DNA of 64,000 bases, from assembly GCA_036563245.1 (NCBI GenBank), contig DATCMU010000050.1:62001-126000 (forward strand), in the 5' to 3' direction. The stretch comes from DATCMU01 sp036563245 (GTDB taxonomy: Bacteria > Pseudomonadota > Alphaproteobacteria > Rhizobiales > Devosiaceae). Shown here in pieces: positions 1-9,101 of this stretch; positions within the stretch are counted from its first letter, which is position 1, and each line of letters opens with the position of its first letter. The notes below the pieces were generated by a model, which saw only the letters and a program-made list of their open reading frames with translations, searched no databases and had not been told where the DNA came from. The translations under genes and the position numbers were made by a program.

Positions 1-2508
1 CCTGTCCTTGAGGTCGTCTGTCACGCCCACCGCGATCCCGGCCTTGCCATCTTCGGTGATCCCGATGATGGCGACGATACCGGAGCCCACCTGCTTCTTG
101 CCCTGGTCGACGAGCCCGCGCAGGTCCTTGGGCTGCAGGCCATCGACCGCCCGGCCCATGAAGGAAAACCCGTTCACGGTCTCGGAGGCCGGCGCCTCGC
201 CGCCACCGCCGCCCATTGCGATCTTCTGGCGCAGTTCCGCGACCTGCCGCTCAAGCTGCTTGCGCTCGTCGGTGAGCGCTTCGACGCGGGACCGCACTTC
301 ACGCGGCGATACCTTGAGCACGGAAGCGATCGACCGCAATTCGCGGTCCTGCTCGCCGAGATAGCGCCGCGCGCCTTCCGCAGTCAGCGCTTCAACGCGC
401 CGCACGCCCGAGGCAACCGAGGTTTCCTGCACAACGGTGACCAGGCCGATCTCCCCGGTGCGCCGCACATGCGTGCCGCCGCACAATTCCATCGAGTAGG
501 TCTTGCCCGCCTTGGCGCCCTCCAGGGCCGTGCCCATCGTGACGACCCGCACCTCGTCGCCGTATTTCTCGCCGAACAGGGCCATCGCGCCCGCCGCCCG
601 CGCGTCGTCGACGCCCATGAGGCGCGTCTCCACAGGCGCATCCTGCAGGACGATCGCATTGGCAATCCGCTCGACTTCGGCGATCTCGTCCTCGGTCATC
701 GCCTTGGTATGCGAGAAGTCGAACCGCAGCCGGTCCGGCGAAACCAGCGACCCCTTCTGCGCCACATGCGTGCCCAGCACCTCGCGCAAGGCTTCGTGCA
801 GCAAATGGGTGGCCGAATGGTTGGCCCTGATCGCCGAACGCCGCCGGGAATCGACGATCAGATGAAGCGCAAGGCCCGGCCGCAGCGCTCCCCTGGCGAT
901 CTTCACCTTGTGGGCAAACACGCCGCCCGCCAGCTTCTGGGTGTCGGTCACTTCGGCCTCGACCCCTTCGCCCCGGAGCCTGCCGGTATCCCCCACCTGG
1001 CCGCCACTCTCGGCATAGAACGGGGTCTGGTTGAAGACCACATAGCCCTCGCTGCCCGCCTCCAGCGCATCCACCACGGCGCCGCCGGCGACAAGCGCCA
1101 CGACCGCACCCTCGGCTTCCTCGGTCTCGTAACCGAGAAATTCGGTCGCACCGGCGCTCTCGGCAATGGCAAACCAGACCTGGTCGGTCTTTGTCTCGCC
1201 CGATCCCGCCCAGCTCTTGCGTGCCTCGGCTTTCTGCTGGGCCATTGCCGCCTCGAAGCCCGAAATGTCGACGCCAATGCCGCGCGTACGCAGCGCATCC
1301 TGCGTCAGGTCCAGCGGAAAGCCGTAGGTGTCATAGAGTTTGAAGGCGGTGAACCCGTCGAGCATGTCGCCCTTGCCCAGGCTCTGCGTTTCCTCCTCCA
1401 GAATCCCCAGTCCACGGCTCAGGGTCTTGAGGAAGCGCTCCTCCTCGAGGCGAACCGTCTCGGAGATCATCGCTTCGCCGCGGCTGAGCTCCGGATAGGC
1501 CTGGCCCATCTCGCGCACAAGGGTGGGCACAAGCTTGTGGATCACCGGCTCCTGCGCGCCCAGCAGCGTCGCATGGCGCATGGCGCGGCGCATGATCCGG
1601 CGCAGCACATAGCCGCGCCCCTCGTTCGAGGGGAGAACGCCTTCCGCGATGAGAAACGACATGGCGCGAAGATGATCCGCGATCACCCGTTGCGAGGTCT
1701 TGCCCGCGCCCCCCGGTTCGCTGCCGGTCACCTGCGCGGCGGACGCGATCAACGCCTTGAACAGGTCGATATCGTAATTGTCGTGAACGCCCTGCAGAAC
1801 CGCCGCGATACGCTCCAGGCCCATGCCGGTGTCGATGGATGGGCGCGGCAGGTCAAGCCGGGCGCCGCCTTCCTGCTGCTCGTACTGCATGAAGACCAGG
1901 TTCCAGATCTCGATGAACCGGTCTCCATCTTCTTCCGGCGATCCCGGCGGACCGCCCCAGATATCCTCGCCATGATCGTAGAAGATCTCGGAGCACGGAC
2001 CGCACGGGCCGGTGTCACCCATCGCCCAGAAATTGTCGGACGTTCCGATCCGGATGATGCGGTCCTCGGGAAGCCCGGCGATCTTGCGCCATAGATCGTA
2101 GGCCTCGTCATCCTCGGCGAAAACCGTGACCAGCAACTTGTCCCTGGGAAGACCGAACTCCCCCGTCACCAGCTTCCAGGCCAGTTCGATCGCGCGATCC
2201 TTGAAATAGTCGCCGAACGAGAAATTGCCCAGCATCTCGAAGAACGTGTGGTGGCGCGCGGTGAACCCCACATTGTCGAGGTCGTTGTGCTTGCCACCGG
2301 CGCGAACGCATTTCTGCGACGTGGTCGCACGCGAATACAGGCGCTTCTCAAGCCCGGTGAACACGTTCTTGAACTGCACCATGCCCGCATTCGTGAACAT
2401 GAGCGTGGGATCGTTGCGCGGCACGAGCGGGCTCGAGGCGACGCGTTCGTGACCCGCCTTTTCGAAATATTCGAGAAAGCTCGCGCGGATTTCGTTGACT
2501 GTACTCAT
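1..2508 (-). CDS. alaS: Alanine--tRNA ligase (3' end truncated by window)
   Basis: Charges tRNA-Ala with alanine in the cytoplasm. The frame is open from an ATG at 2506-2508 to the window edge (836 codons; the family is about 880-890 residues, so only the C-terminal end is missing). Near the N-terminus the class II motif HHTFFEMLGNFSFGDYFK is present, about 60 residues after the MFTNAGMVQFK motif. The editing domain carries the zinc-site motifs NHSATHLLHE and CGGTH, and a C-terminal (C-Ala/DHHA1-type) part follows. It lies downstream of recA on the same strand, but a strong terminator separates them, so it probably has its own promoter in the 170 bp before it. Identification is certain from the motifs and collinearity. 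Confidence 0.97.
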   Translation of the reverse strand, partial: MSTVNEIRASFLEYFEKAGHERVASSPLVPRNDPTLMFTNAGMVQFKNVFTGLEKRLYSRATTSQKCVRAGGKHNDLDNVGFTARHHTFFEMLGNFSFGDYFKDRAIELAWKLVTGEFGLPRDKLLVTVFAEDDEAYDLWRKIAGLPEDRIIRIGTSDNFWAMGDTGPCGPCSEIFYDHGEDIWGGPPGSPEEDGDRFIEIWNLVFMQYEQQEGGARLDLPRPSIDTGMGLERIAAVLQGVHDNYDIDLFKALIASAAQVTGSEPGGAGKTSQRVIADHLRAMSFLIAEGVLPSNEGRGYVLRRIMRRAMRHATLLGAQEPVIHKLVPTLVREMGQAYPELSRGEAMISETVRLEEERFLKTLSRGLGILEEETQSLGKGDMLDGFTAFKLYDTYGFPLDLTQDALRTRGIGVDISGFEAAMAQQKAEARKSWAGSGETKTDQVWFAIAESAGATEFLGYETEEAEGAVVALVAGGAVVDALEAGSEGYVVFNQTPFYAESGGQVGDTGRLRGEGVEAEVTDTQKLAGGVFAHKVKIARGALRPGLALHLIVDSRRRSAIRANHSATHLLHEALREVLGTHVAQKGSLVSPDRLRFDFSHTKAMTEDEIAEVERIANAIVLQDAPVETRLMGVDDARAAGAMALFGEKYGDEVRVVTMGTALEGAKAGKTYSMELCGGTHVRRTGEIGLVTVVQETSVASGVRRVEALTAEGARRYLGEQDRELRSIASVLKVSPREVRSRVEALTDERKQLERQVAELRQKIAMGGGGGEAPASETVNGFSFMGRAVDGLQPKDLRGLVDQGKKQVGSGIVAIIGITEDGKAGIAVGVTDDLKDR

Positions 2509-2679
2509 GGAGTCTTTCGCCGGCACACGGAAAAGGGGCCGGGCACCCGCCCAGCCTCGTGAATATCGGGATGCCTTGTATCCTCTTGCCCCCTTTGATG
2601 TCCAGCATGCCGGATGCCGCGCCGCACCCGATCGCCACGGAACCTGGCCGACGCGGCCCGCAATCCCCAGCACGGCACG

Positions 2680-2707
2680 AAAAAGGGCGCCGCTCACGCA
2701 GCGCCCT
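2680..2707 (-). terminator. Rho-independent terminator of recA
   Basis: Read on the minus strand: a 7-bp perfect stem (AGGGCGC / GCGCCCT) with a 10-nt loop, followed by a run of five T. It starts 47 nt after the recA stop codon and would separate recA from alaS. Confidence 0.85.
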
Positions 2708-2754
2708 GGCATGACTTCACGGCGGGAACGGGCAGGTCCGTCCCGGGCGCCCCG

Positions 2755-3837
2755 TCACTCGTCCGCGATAGCCGCGGGTTCGTCGTCGCCGCTGCCGCCC
2801 GAAATCAGCTGCTCATTCAAAAGGCCGGCGCTCTCGCGCACCCCTTGTTCGATCTGCCGGGCGATCTCGGGATTGTCCTTGAGGAACTGGCGGGAGTTCT
2901 CGCGCCCCTGCCCCAGCCGCTGGCTGTCATAGGAGAACCAGGCACCCGACTTCTCCACGATGCCGCTCTTGACCCCAAGGTCGAGCAATTCGCCAGTCTT
3001 GGAAATGCCCTCGCCATACATGATGTCGAACTCGACCTGCCTGAATGGCGGCGCCAGCTTGTTCTTGACCACCTTGACCCGGGTCTGGTTGCCCACGACC
3101 TCGTCACGATCCTTGATCGCGCCAATCCGGCGGATATCCAGACGCACCGATGAATAGAACTTGAGCGCATTGCCACCCGTGGTCGTCTCGGGCGATCCGA
3201 ACATCACCCCGATCTTCATGCGGATCTGGTTGATGAAGATGACGATGCCCTTGGAGCGCGAAATCGACGCGGTCAGCTTGCGCATCGCCTGGCTCATCAG
3301 GCGTGCCTGCAGGCCGGGAAGCGAATCGCCCATCTCCCCCTCGAGTTCGGCCCGCGGCGTAAGCGCGGCGACCGAATCCACCACCAGCACGTCGACCGCG
3401 CCCGAACGCACCAGCGTGTCGGCGATTTCCAGCGCCTGTTCGCCGGCATCGGGCTGCGAGATCAGAAGGTCGTCGACATTCACGCCCAGCTTGCGCGCAT
3501 AGACCGGGTCAAGCGCATGCTCGGCATCCACGAAGGCACAGATGCCGCCACTTTTTTGCGCCTCGGCAATCACATGCAGCGCCAGCGTGGTCTTGCCCGA
3601 ACTTTCCGGCCCGAAAATTTCGATGATGCGGCCGCGCGGCAATCCGCCGATGCCCAGCGCGATGTCGAGGCCGAGCGAACCGGTCGAGATCGATTCCACT
3701 TCAATGGCGGAATTCTCCCCCAGTTTCATGATCGAGCCCTTGCCGAAATTCCGCTCGATCTGGCTCAGGGCGGCCTGCAGGGCCTTGCTCTTGTCCATCG
3801 AACCTCCGTCGATCACGCGAAGCGGCGAATCTGCCAT
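2755..3837 (-). CDS. recA: Recombinase RecA
   Basis: DNA-dependent ATPase that drives strand exchange and LexA self-cleavage in the SOS response. The protein has 360 residues, the usual length. Walker A GPESSGKTT is at about 76-84, the Walker B region VDVLVVDSV at about 148-156, and the L2-loop region with FINQIR and GSPETTTGGNALKFY at about 201-228. The ATG at 3835-3837 is preceded by an excellent Shine-Dalgarno TAAGGAGG, which supports this start over the internal Met14. The gene is transcribed alone: a terminator follows it, and a candidate LexA operator lies about 80 bp upstream. Confidence 0.99.
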   Translation of the reverse strand: MADSPLRVIDGGSMDKSKALQAALSQIERNFGKGSIMKLGENSAIEVESISTGSLGLDIALGIGGLPRGRIIEIFGPESSGKTTLALHVIAEAQKSGGICAFVDAEHALDPVYARKLGVNVDDLLISQPDAGEQALEIADTLVRSGAVDVLVVDSVAALTPRAELEGEMGDSLPGLQARLMSQAMRKLTASISRSKGIVIFINQIRMKIGVMFGSPETTTGGNALKFYSSVRLDIRRIGAIKDRDEVVGNQTRVKVVKNKLAPPFRQVEFDIMYGEGISKTGELLDLGVKSGIVEKSGAWFSYDSQRLGQGRENSRQFLKDNPEIARQIEQGVRESAGLLNEQLISGGSGDDEPAAIADE

Positions 3838-3918
3838 CTCAACCTCCTTATTTCATGGCTGCCCGCCGCGTGCAACGCGAAGGGACATGGATGAATGTCC
3901 ATCTAATGTGCCCATTTT

Positions 3919-3933
3919 GTTCTCATTTTGTTT
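3919..3933 (-). promoter_or_regulatory. Candidate SOS (LexA) box upstream of recA
   Basis: On the plus strand the site reads GTTC-TCATTTT-GTTT. The alphaproteobacterial LexA operator is the direct repeat GTTC-N7-GTTC (or its complement GAAC-N7-GAAC), so this matches 7 of 8 fixed positions with the exact spacing. It lies 82 bp before the recA start codon in an AT-rich patch, where a promoter would be expected. Confidence 0.6.
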
Positions 3934-4009
3934 CGAAAGTGTCAATAGCCAATCACGATCATCCAACTGTTGAAATGAGTGGCCGGTGCCACTTTATTCG
4001 TGGCAAGGC

Positions 4010-5134
4010 TCAGCCGATCAGAATCGTATCGGCGATCTCGATGCCAAAGCCGCCAAGTCCCACATATTGCACCTCGGAGGTGGCCAGCAGGTCGATTGAC
4101 CTGACGCCGAGATCGCGCAGGATCTGCGCACCCACGCCCACTTCGCGCCACCGCCGCATGCGCTCGATTGCGCTGTCGTGCCCTTCGCGGGGAGCCTCAT
4201 CGCTCCCCTTGGGCGTTTTCCGGCCCTGGCTCGCCTCCTCCAGGGCCCCCGCGCTGCGCACAAGGATCAGTATGCCGCTACGGCCACGCCTTGCGATCTC
4301 TTCCGCCGCCCGCCGCGCCCAGGGAACCGCTCCGCCCGCCTGCGCCACCAGGTCGCCCACCGGCTGGTCGCGGTGAATCCGACAGGGAACATGCTCGCCG
4401 CCCTCGACTTCGCCGATCACCAGCGCAATCTGCTGCATGGGATCGAAGGCGCTCTCGTAGATGAAGGCGCGTGCGCTCAGGCCCGCCACCTCGGTCGGCA
4501 CCACGCCGACACGGGCAAGTATGCTCTCGTTCCTCAGGCGGTAGGCAATCAGGTCCTCGATGGAAATGATCCTGAGCCCGTGTTCGCGCGCGAAGGCCAG
4601 CAGCTCGGGCAGGCGCTTGACGGTGCCATCATCATTGACCACCTCGGCAAGCACGCCGGCCGGCTCCAGCCCTGCCAGCCGCGCCAGGTCGACGCCGGCT
4701 TCGGTGTGGCCGGAGCGCGCCAGAACCCCGCCCTCGCGCGCCATGAGCGGGAAGATGTGGCCGGGGCGCACGAAGTCGCTGGCATGAGCATTGCCGCCGG
4801 CCAGCGCGCGGATGGTGTTGGTGCGTTCCTGGGCGGAAATTCCTGTCGTCATGCCGACCTTGTAGTCGACGGTCACGGTGAAGGCGGTACGGAACGGATC
4901 GCGATTGTTCGCCACCATGGGGGCGAGATTGAGCGCCTCGGCGCGATCCGTTGCCATCGGCACGCAGATGATCCCGCTGGTGTGCCGGATCATGAACGCG
5001 ATCTTCTCCGGGCTCGCCATGGCCGCCGCCATGATCAGATCGCCCTCGTTCTCGCGATCGATATCGTCCACCACCACCACCAGCTCGCCCGCGGCAATCG
5101 CGGAAATGGCCGATTCGACGCTGTCGAGCTGCAT
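4010..5134 (-). CDS. ribB: 3,4-dihydroxy-2-butanone 4-phosphate synthase with degenerate GTP cyclohydrolase II domain
   Basis: Converts ribulose 5-phosphate to the four-carbon precursor of riboflavin. Residues 1-205 form the RibB domain, with the acidic metal/substrate loop DDIDRENEGDL at 23-33 and GHTEAGVD at 142-149. Residues 206-374 align with GTP cyclohydrolase II in order and length. However, the zinc-binding stretch (normally SEC...RCDC) is replaced by HRDQPVGDLVAQAGGAVPW, with no Cys triad, so the second activity is probably lost. I chose the ATG at 5134 (374 aa), preceded by GGGGGAA, over an in-frame start 19 codons upstream. It sits upstream of recA, 172 bp away, on the same strand. 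No FMN riboswitch is recognisable ahead of it. Confidence 0.93.
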   Translation of the reverse strand: MQLDSVESAISAIAAGELVVVVDDIDRENEGDLIMAAAMASPEKIAFMIRHTSGIICVPMATDRAEALNLAPMVANNRDPFRTAFTVTVDYKVGMTTGISAQERTNTIRALAGGNAHASDFVRPGHIFPLMAREGGVLARSGHTEAGVDLARLAGLEPAGVLAEVVNDDGTVKRLPELLAFAREHGLRIISIEDLIAYRLRNESILARVGVVPTEVAGLSARAFIYESAFDPMQQIALVIGEVEGGEHVPCRIHRDQPVGDLVAQAGGAVPWARRAAEEIARRGRSGILILVRSAGALEEASQGRKTPKGSDEAPREGHDSAIERMRRWREVGVGAQILRDLGVRSIDLLATSEVQYVGLGGFGIEIADTILIG

Positions 5135-5360
5135 GTGGCATTCCCCCGCATCAAGGCAGAAACGCCGGCCGATGCCTCCGGCGGGCTTCACTCATAAGAC
5201 CGCGCCCCCTCATGCGCAATGGCACCGGCCGTCGGCAATAGGTCGCAATGGAGCAGCGCCCAAGGGTGTTGCGCGGCCTGCCCAAATGCTGTCGACTGCG
5301 CGCGGAATCTGCGGCGCATGGCTCCAATCGCACCGCACCGAAGTCCGAGGGAGAAACGGG

Positions 5361-6383
5361 ATGCCCGAGAAACGCGAACTCGGCCGACGACCTGTCGGCC
5401 GCACCCACATCGAGGTAAGTGAGCTGGGCCTTGGCGGCGCCAGTCTGGCCGGCATCTTCACCGCGGTGCCGGACCAGCAGGCCCGCGATACCGTGGAGGC
5501 GGCCCTTCGGTCCGGAATCTCCTATTTCGACACCGCGCCGCAATATGGCCTTGGCCGCTCCGAACACATGGTAGGCGACGCACTTCGCGGCAAGCGCACG
5601 GGCACGGTGCTTTCGACCAAGGTGGGACGGCTGCTCAAGCCCTGTTTCGACCCCTCCGAACAGGGAGTTGCATGGGGCAATCCCTTCCCGTTCAAGCAGG
5701 TCTACGACTATTCCCACGACGCAATCATGCGCTCGTTCGAGGATAGCCTGCAGCGGCTCGGGCTCAACCGCGTCGACATGCTCTATGTGCACGACATCGG
5801 CACCATGACCCATGGCGACGACAACGACGCGCACTGGAAGGCTCTCAGCGAAAGCGGCTACAAGGCGCTGGACCGGCTGCGCGCCGAAGGCACGGTTGGC
5901 GCGATAGGGCTGGGCGTCAACGAGTGGGAAGTTCTCATGGACGCCTTCGAGATCGGCGATTGGGATGTGCACCTCCTGGCCGGCCGCTACACCCTGCTCG
6001 AACAGGCAGCACTCTCTCCCTTCATGGAGACCTGCCTGAAAAAGGACGTCTCCATCGTCATCGGCGGCCCCTACAATTCGGGCATCCTTGTTGGCGGGTC
6101 GACCTGGAACTACGCCAAGGCGCCGCCCGAGATCGTCGAGCGCGTCGCGCGGCTGGAGAACGTGTGCCGCGATCATGGCATTCCCCTGCCCGCGGCCGCG
6201 CTTCAGTTCCCGTTGACCCACCCTGCGGTCGCCAGCGTCATTCCCGGCCCCCGTTCGCCCGAAGAACTCGCCCAGACGCTGGAATGGTGGGATACCCCGA
6301 TTGCGGAGAGTTTCTGGCGCGATCTGGCCGAGGCCGGGCTGCTGGCGCCTGGAACGCCGCTGCCGGGCGGTGGCACTGCCTGA
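5361..6383 (+). CDS. Aldo/keto reductase (aldose / pyridoxal 4-dehydrogenase-like subfamily)
   Basis: NAD(P)-dependent oxidoreductase of 340 residues with a TIM-barrel fold. The catalytic tetrad of the aldo/keto reductase superfamily is readable: Asp57 (YFDTAPQYG), Tyr62, Lys87 (STKVGR) and His144 (YVHDIG). The family's C-terminal cofactor segment appears as VIPGPRSPEEL. The overall motif set is closest to the D-threo-aldose 1-dehydrogenase / L-fucose dehydrogenase / pyridoxal 4-dehydrogenase subgroup, so oxidation of an aldose or pyridoxal is more likely than aldehyde reduction; the substrate is not decidable. The ATG at 5361 follows GAGGGAGA. It diverges from ribB and converges on cckA with only 15 bp between stop codons. 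Confidence 0.85.
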   Translation: MPEKRELGRRPVGRTHIEVSELGLGGASLAGIFTAVPDQQARDTVEAALRSGISYFDTAPQYGLGRSEHMVGDALRGKRTGTVLSTKVGRLLKPCFDPSEQGVAWGNPFPFKQVYDYSHDAIMRSFEDSLQRLGLNRVDMLYVHDIGTMTHGDDNDAHWKALSESGYKALDRLRAEGTVGAIGLGVNEWEVLMDAFEIGDWDVHLLAGRYTLLEQAALSPFMETCLKKDVSIVIGGPYNSGILVGGSTWNYAKAPPEIVERVARLENVCRDHGIPLPAAALQFPLTHPAVASVIPGPRSPEELAQTLEWWDTPIAESFWRDLAEAGLLAPGTPLPGGGTA

Positions 6384-6398
6384 ACGGGCCCGAACGCG

Positions 6399-8993
6399 TT
6401 ACTGGTCGGCCGGGCCGTCAGTTTCGTCCGTCGAGCCTTGGCCGGAAAGGACTTCCTTGACCTTGGCGTTGAGCTGGGCAAGCGAATAGGGCTTGGCAAG
6501 GAATTCCACGCTGCGGTCGTCCTCGATTTCCTTGCGCATGCTCTCCTCGGCATATCCGGAAACGAAGATGACCTTCAGCCCAAGGTCGGGGTGACGCCGG
6601 CGCAACTCGACCAGCAGGGCCGGTCCGTCCATTTCAGGCATCACAACGTCCGAGATCAAGAGGTCGGGCGCCGCGCCCATGGTCTCGAGCACGTCGAGGG
6701 CCTCGTCGCCCGAATCCGCCTCGAACACTTCATATCCCGTGGCGCGCAGGGCGCGGGCGGAGAAGGCGCGAACGCTCTCCTCGTCCTCTACGATCAATAT
6801 GCGCTCGTGCCCGGTGAGGTCGCGCACCGGCCTTGCCTGGGGCGCCCTGGTGGAAACCGCGCTTGCGGGCGGGATATGCCTTGGCAGGAAGATGCGGAAT
6901 GTGGTGCCTTTGCCGACCTCGGAGTCCACGTAGATGAACCCGCCGGTCTGCTTGATGATCCCATAGACCATCGACAGTCCAAGGCCCGTGCCCTTGCCCT
7001 GCTCCTTGGTCGAGAAGAATGGCTCGAAGATCTTGTCGATCACCTCGGGCGGCATGCCCGTGCCGGTGTCCTCCACCTCGATCAGCACGTAGTCGGCCGG
7101 GGGCATGCCGCGATAGCCCAGTCCGGCCACCTCGGCTTCCGGCGCGTTTCGGGTGCGCAGCCTGATCTGCCCGCCGCCGGGCATGGCGTCGCGCGCATTC
7201 ACCACCAGGTTGATGATGACCTGCTCGAGTTGGACGATATCCGCGCGCACTGGCCACACCGTGTTCTCGTGCGACACGTCGAGCGTGATCTGCTCGCCGA
7301 TCAGCCGCTTCAGCAGCACGGTGAGGTCATCGATATGCTGCTGGATTTCAAGAACTTGCGGCCGAAGCGTCTGGCGACGGGAGAACGCCAGCAACTGGCG
7401 CACCAGCCCCGCCGCCCGGTTGGCGCTCTGCTTGATCGACATGATGTCGGAAAACGAGGGATCGCTCGGCTTGTGCTTGAGCAGCAGCAGATCGGAGAAC
7501 CCGATGATCGCGGTCAGCACGTTGTTGAAATCGTGCGCGACGCCGCCAGCCAGTTGTCCCACCGCCTGCATCTTGTGGCTCTGCGCGAACTGGGCCTCAA
7601 GCCGGCGCTGATCGGTCATGTCGAGTGCGTAGACGATCACGCGCTCGGGCGAGTCCGAGCTTTCCTCCGAACTGGTCACGAACAGGCGCACGGCCCGCTC
7701 GCGATCCGCTTCCGGCGCGGCATCGATGGGCGCGATTTCGGAACGGTTGGCCAGCGCATCGGCGATCGCGCGGGCGAAGTCGCCGCGACTTTCCTCACCC
7801 ACCAGTTCGGCGATAGGCTGCATTTCGATGCTGCGCTCGCCCGCCTCCAGCCCGAATATGCGGGTGAACGGGGCATTGGTGCTGACGATACGGCCCTCGT
7901 TGTCGAGTGTTGCGATGGCAAACGGGGTATCGTTGAAGAAACGCGAGAACCTGACCTCGGCTACCCGCAGGTCTTCCGCGATATCGGCCCCGCGCGTCCG
8001 GTCGAGCACCAGGGTGCGCGTCTCGCCCAGTTCACCTTCCGCCAGCCGTGCCGCCCGATGCATGAGCCGCACCGGGAAACCCGTTCCGTCGGCCCGTACC
8101 AGATCGATATCGATGATTTCGGTGCGGATCTCGCCGTCGCTGCGCCCCCCCATCAACAGGCTGGCGCCATCGCCGCGCACGATGTCCGAAAGCTTGAGCG
8201 CGCCCTCGTCGAACGCCGCCAGGTCATAGCCCAGCCAGTCGGCCAGCGTGGAGTTGATGTACTGCACCCGCCCCTTCGCGTCGGCGGCGAAAAAGCCCGC
8301 CGGGGCATGGTCCAGGTAGTCGATGGCCCTCTGCAGTTCGAGAAAGATGCTTTCCTGGCTCTCGCGGTCGCGCGTGATGTCCTCGATGGACCATACGACG
8401 AGCGCATCCGGCGCATCTTCCACCCGGGGCAAGGGCCGAACGCTCACGCGATACCAGATCGGCCCGCCGCTGCCTGCCCCGCCATCGCTCAGCGGGCGGA
8501 TGAGCCGTATGTCCTCAAGGGCGCCCCTGCCATCGCGCGCCGCTCTCGCCAGCCGGTAGATGGATTCGCTTGCCTCGGACTGGCTGGCAAACAGGCGTGG
8601 CACTCCCACCGTCGCGCCGCCGCTCACCGAGTTGGCGAGTTCCACATAGCGCGCGTTGGCATAGACGATCTTGCCCTCCCGATCGGTCACCACCGCGCCT
8701 TGCGGCAGACTGTCGATCACCGCACGGCTGACGGTCCGGCGCTCCTCGCCCGATGAGAAACGGAACAGGCCCGCCGCGAGCGCGAACATCGAGAACACCC
8801 CGACCACGGCCAGAATGCCCAGGAACAGGAGGATGACCTCGGGCGGCAGGCGTTCGCCGAGCAAGGAGAAGACGACCGCGACGATGACGAAGAACAGCGC
8901 CAGCCCCACAACGCGCCACAGCAATACGCTACCCGCCAGCGGCGACGTGGTCGGCTCGGGATAGTGGTTGTTGTCGAGTGGCGCGGATGCCAT
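6399..8993 (-). CDS. cckA: Hybrid sensor histidine kinase CckA
   Basis: Bifunctional kinase/phosphatase at the head of the CckA-ChpT-CtrA phosphorelay that controls cell cycle and flagellar genes in alphaproteobacteria. The 864 residues show two transmembrane helices (about 26-46 and 52-75) with almost no periplasmic loop, then PAS-like domains (about 90-210, 222-330 and 345-460). The phosphoacceptor block is LAGGVAHDFNNVL with His487, followed by an HATPase_c domain (INLVVNARDAMP, then GTGMP and KGTGLGLSMVYGI). A C-terminal receiver domain starts near 730, with the predicted phospho-Asp at about 782 (LLISDVVMPEMDG). The FNNVL H-box context is typical of CckA. It lies 108 bp after flhB on the same strand, the order also known from Caulobacter. 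Confidence 0.95.
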   Translation of the reverse strand: MASAPLDNNHYPEPTTSPLAGSVLLWRVVGLALFFVIVAVVFSLLGERLPPEVILLFLGILAVVGVFSMFALAAGLFRFSSGEERRTVSRAVIDSLPQGAVVTDREGKIVYANARYVELANSVSGGATVGVPRLFASQSEASESIYRLARAARDGRGALEDIRLIRPLSDGGAGSGGPIWYRVSVRPLPRVEDAPDALVVWSIEDITRDRESQESIFLELQRAIDYLDHAPAGFFAADAKGRVQYINSTLADWLGYDLAAFDEGALKLSDIVRGDGASLLMGGRSDGEIRTEIIDIDLVRADGTGFPVRLMHRAARLAEGELGETRTLVLDRTRGADIAEDLRVAEVRFSRFFNDTPFAIATLDNEGRIVSTNAPFTRIFGLEAGERSIEMQPIAELVGEESRGDFARAIADALANRSEIAPIDAAPEADRERAVRLFVTSSEESSDSPERVIVYALDMTDQRRLEAQFAQSHKMQAVGQLAGGVAHDFNNVLTAIIGFSDLLLLKHKPSDPSFSDIMSIKQSANRAAGLVRQLLAFSRRQTLRPQVLEIQQHIDDLTVLLKRLIGEQITLDVSHENTVWPVRADIVQLEQVIINLVVNARDAMPGGGQIRLRTRNAPEAEVAGLGYRGMPPADYVLIEVEDTGTGMPPEVIDKIFEPFFSTKEQGKGTGLGLSMVYGIIKQTGGFIYVDSEVGKGTTFRIFLPRHIPPASAVSTRAPQARPVRDLTGHERILIVEDEESVRAFSARALRATGYEVFEADSGDEALDVLETMGAAPDLLISDVVMPEMDGPALLVELRRRHPDLGLKVIFVSGYAEESMRKEIEDDRSVEFLAKPYSLAQLNAKVKEVLSGQGSTDETDGPADQ

Positions 8994-9101
8994 GCCTCAA
9001 GGTCCCGTCTCGTCCGGATCGGACCTCGAATCGGTCCCCCCGCAATTTCCTAGCAAAAGGCTCGCCGCCTTGGGTAGCCCGCGCTGTCGCGATTGCGCAG
9101 T

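Noticed and set aside
3987..4005. Hairpin TGCCAC/GTGGCA after ribB as a terminator
   Set aside because: The 6-bp stem has no T-run on the minus strand, so termination is not supported.
5135..5360. FMN riboswitch before ribB
   Set aside because: A fragment resembling the GATTCC...CGACAG part is present, but the conserved AGGG / GGTGAAATTCC elements and the closing stem are missing.
6438..8756. A 772-codon open frame on the plus strand opposite cckA, and similar long frames opposite alaS (469-2094) and the aldo/keto reductase (5151-6221)
   Set aside because: Each lies antisense to a gene with clear motifs. Long stop-free antisense frames are expected at this G+C content and none shows a recognisable domain.
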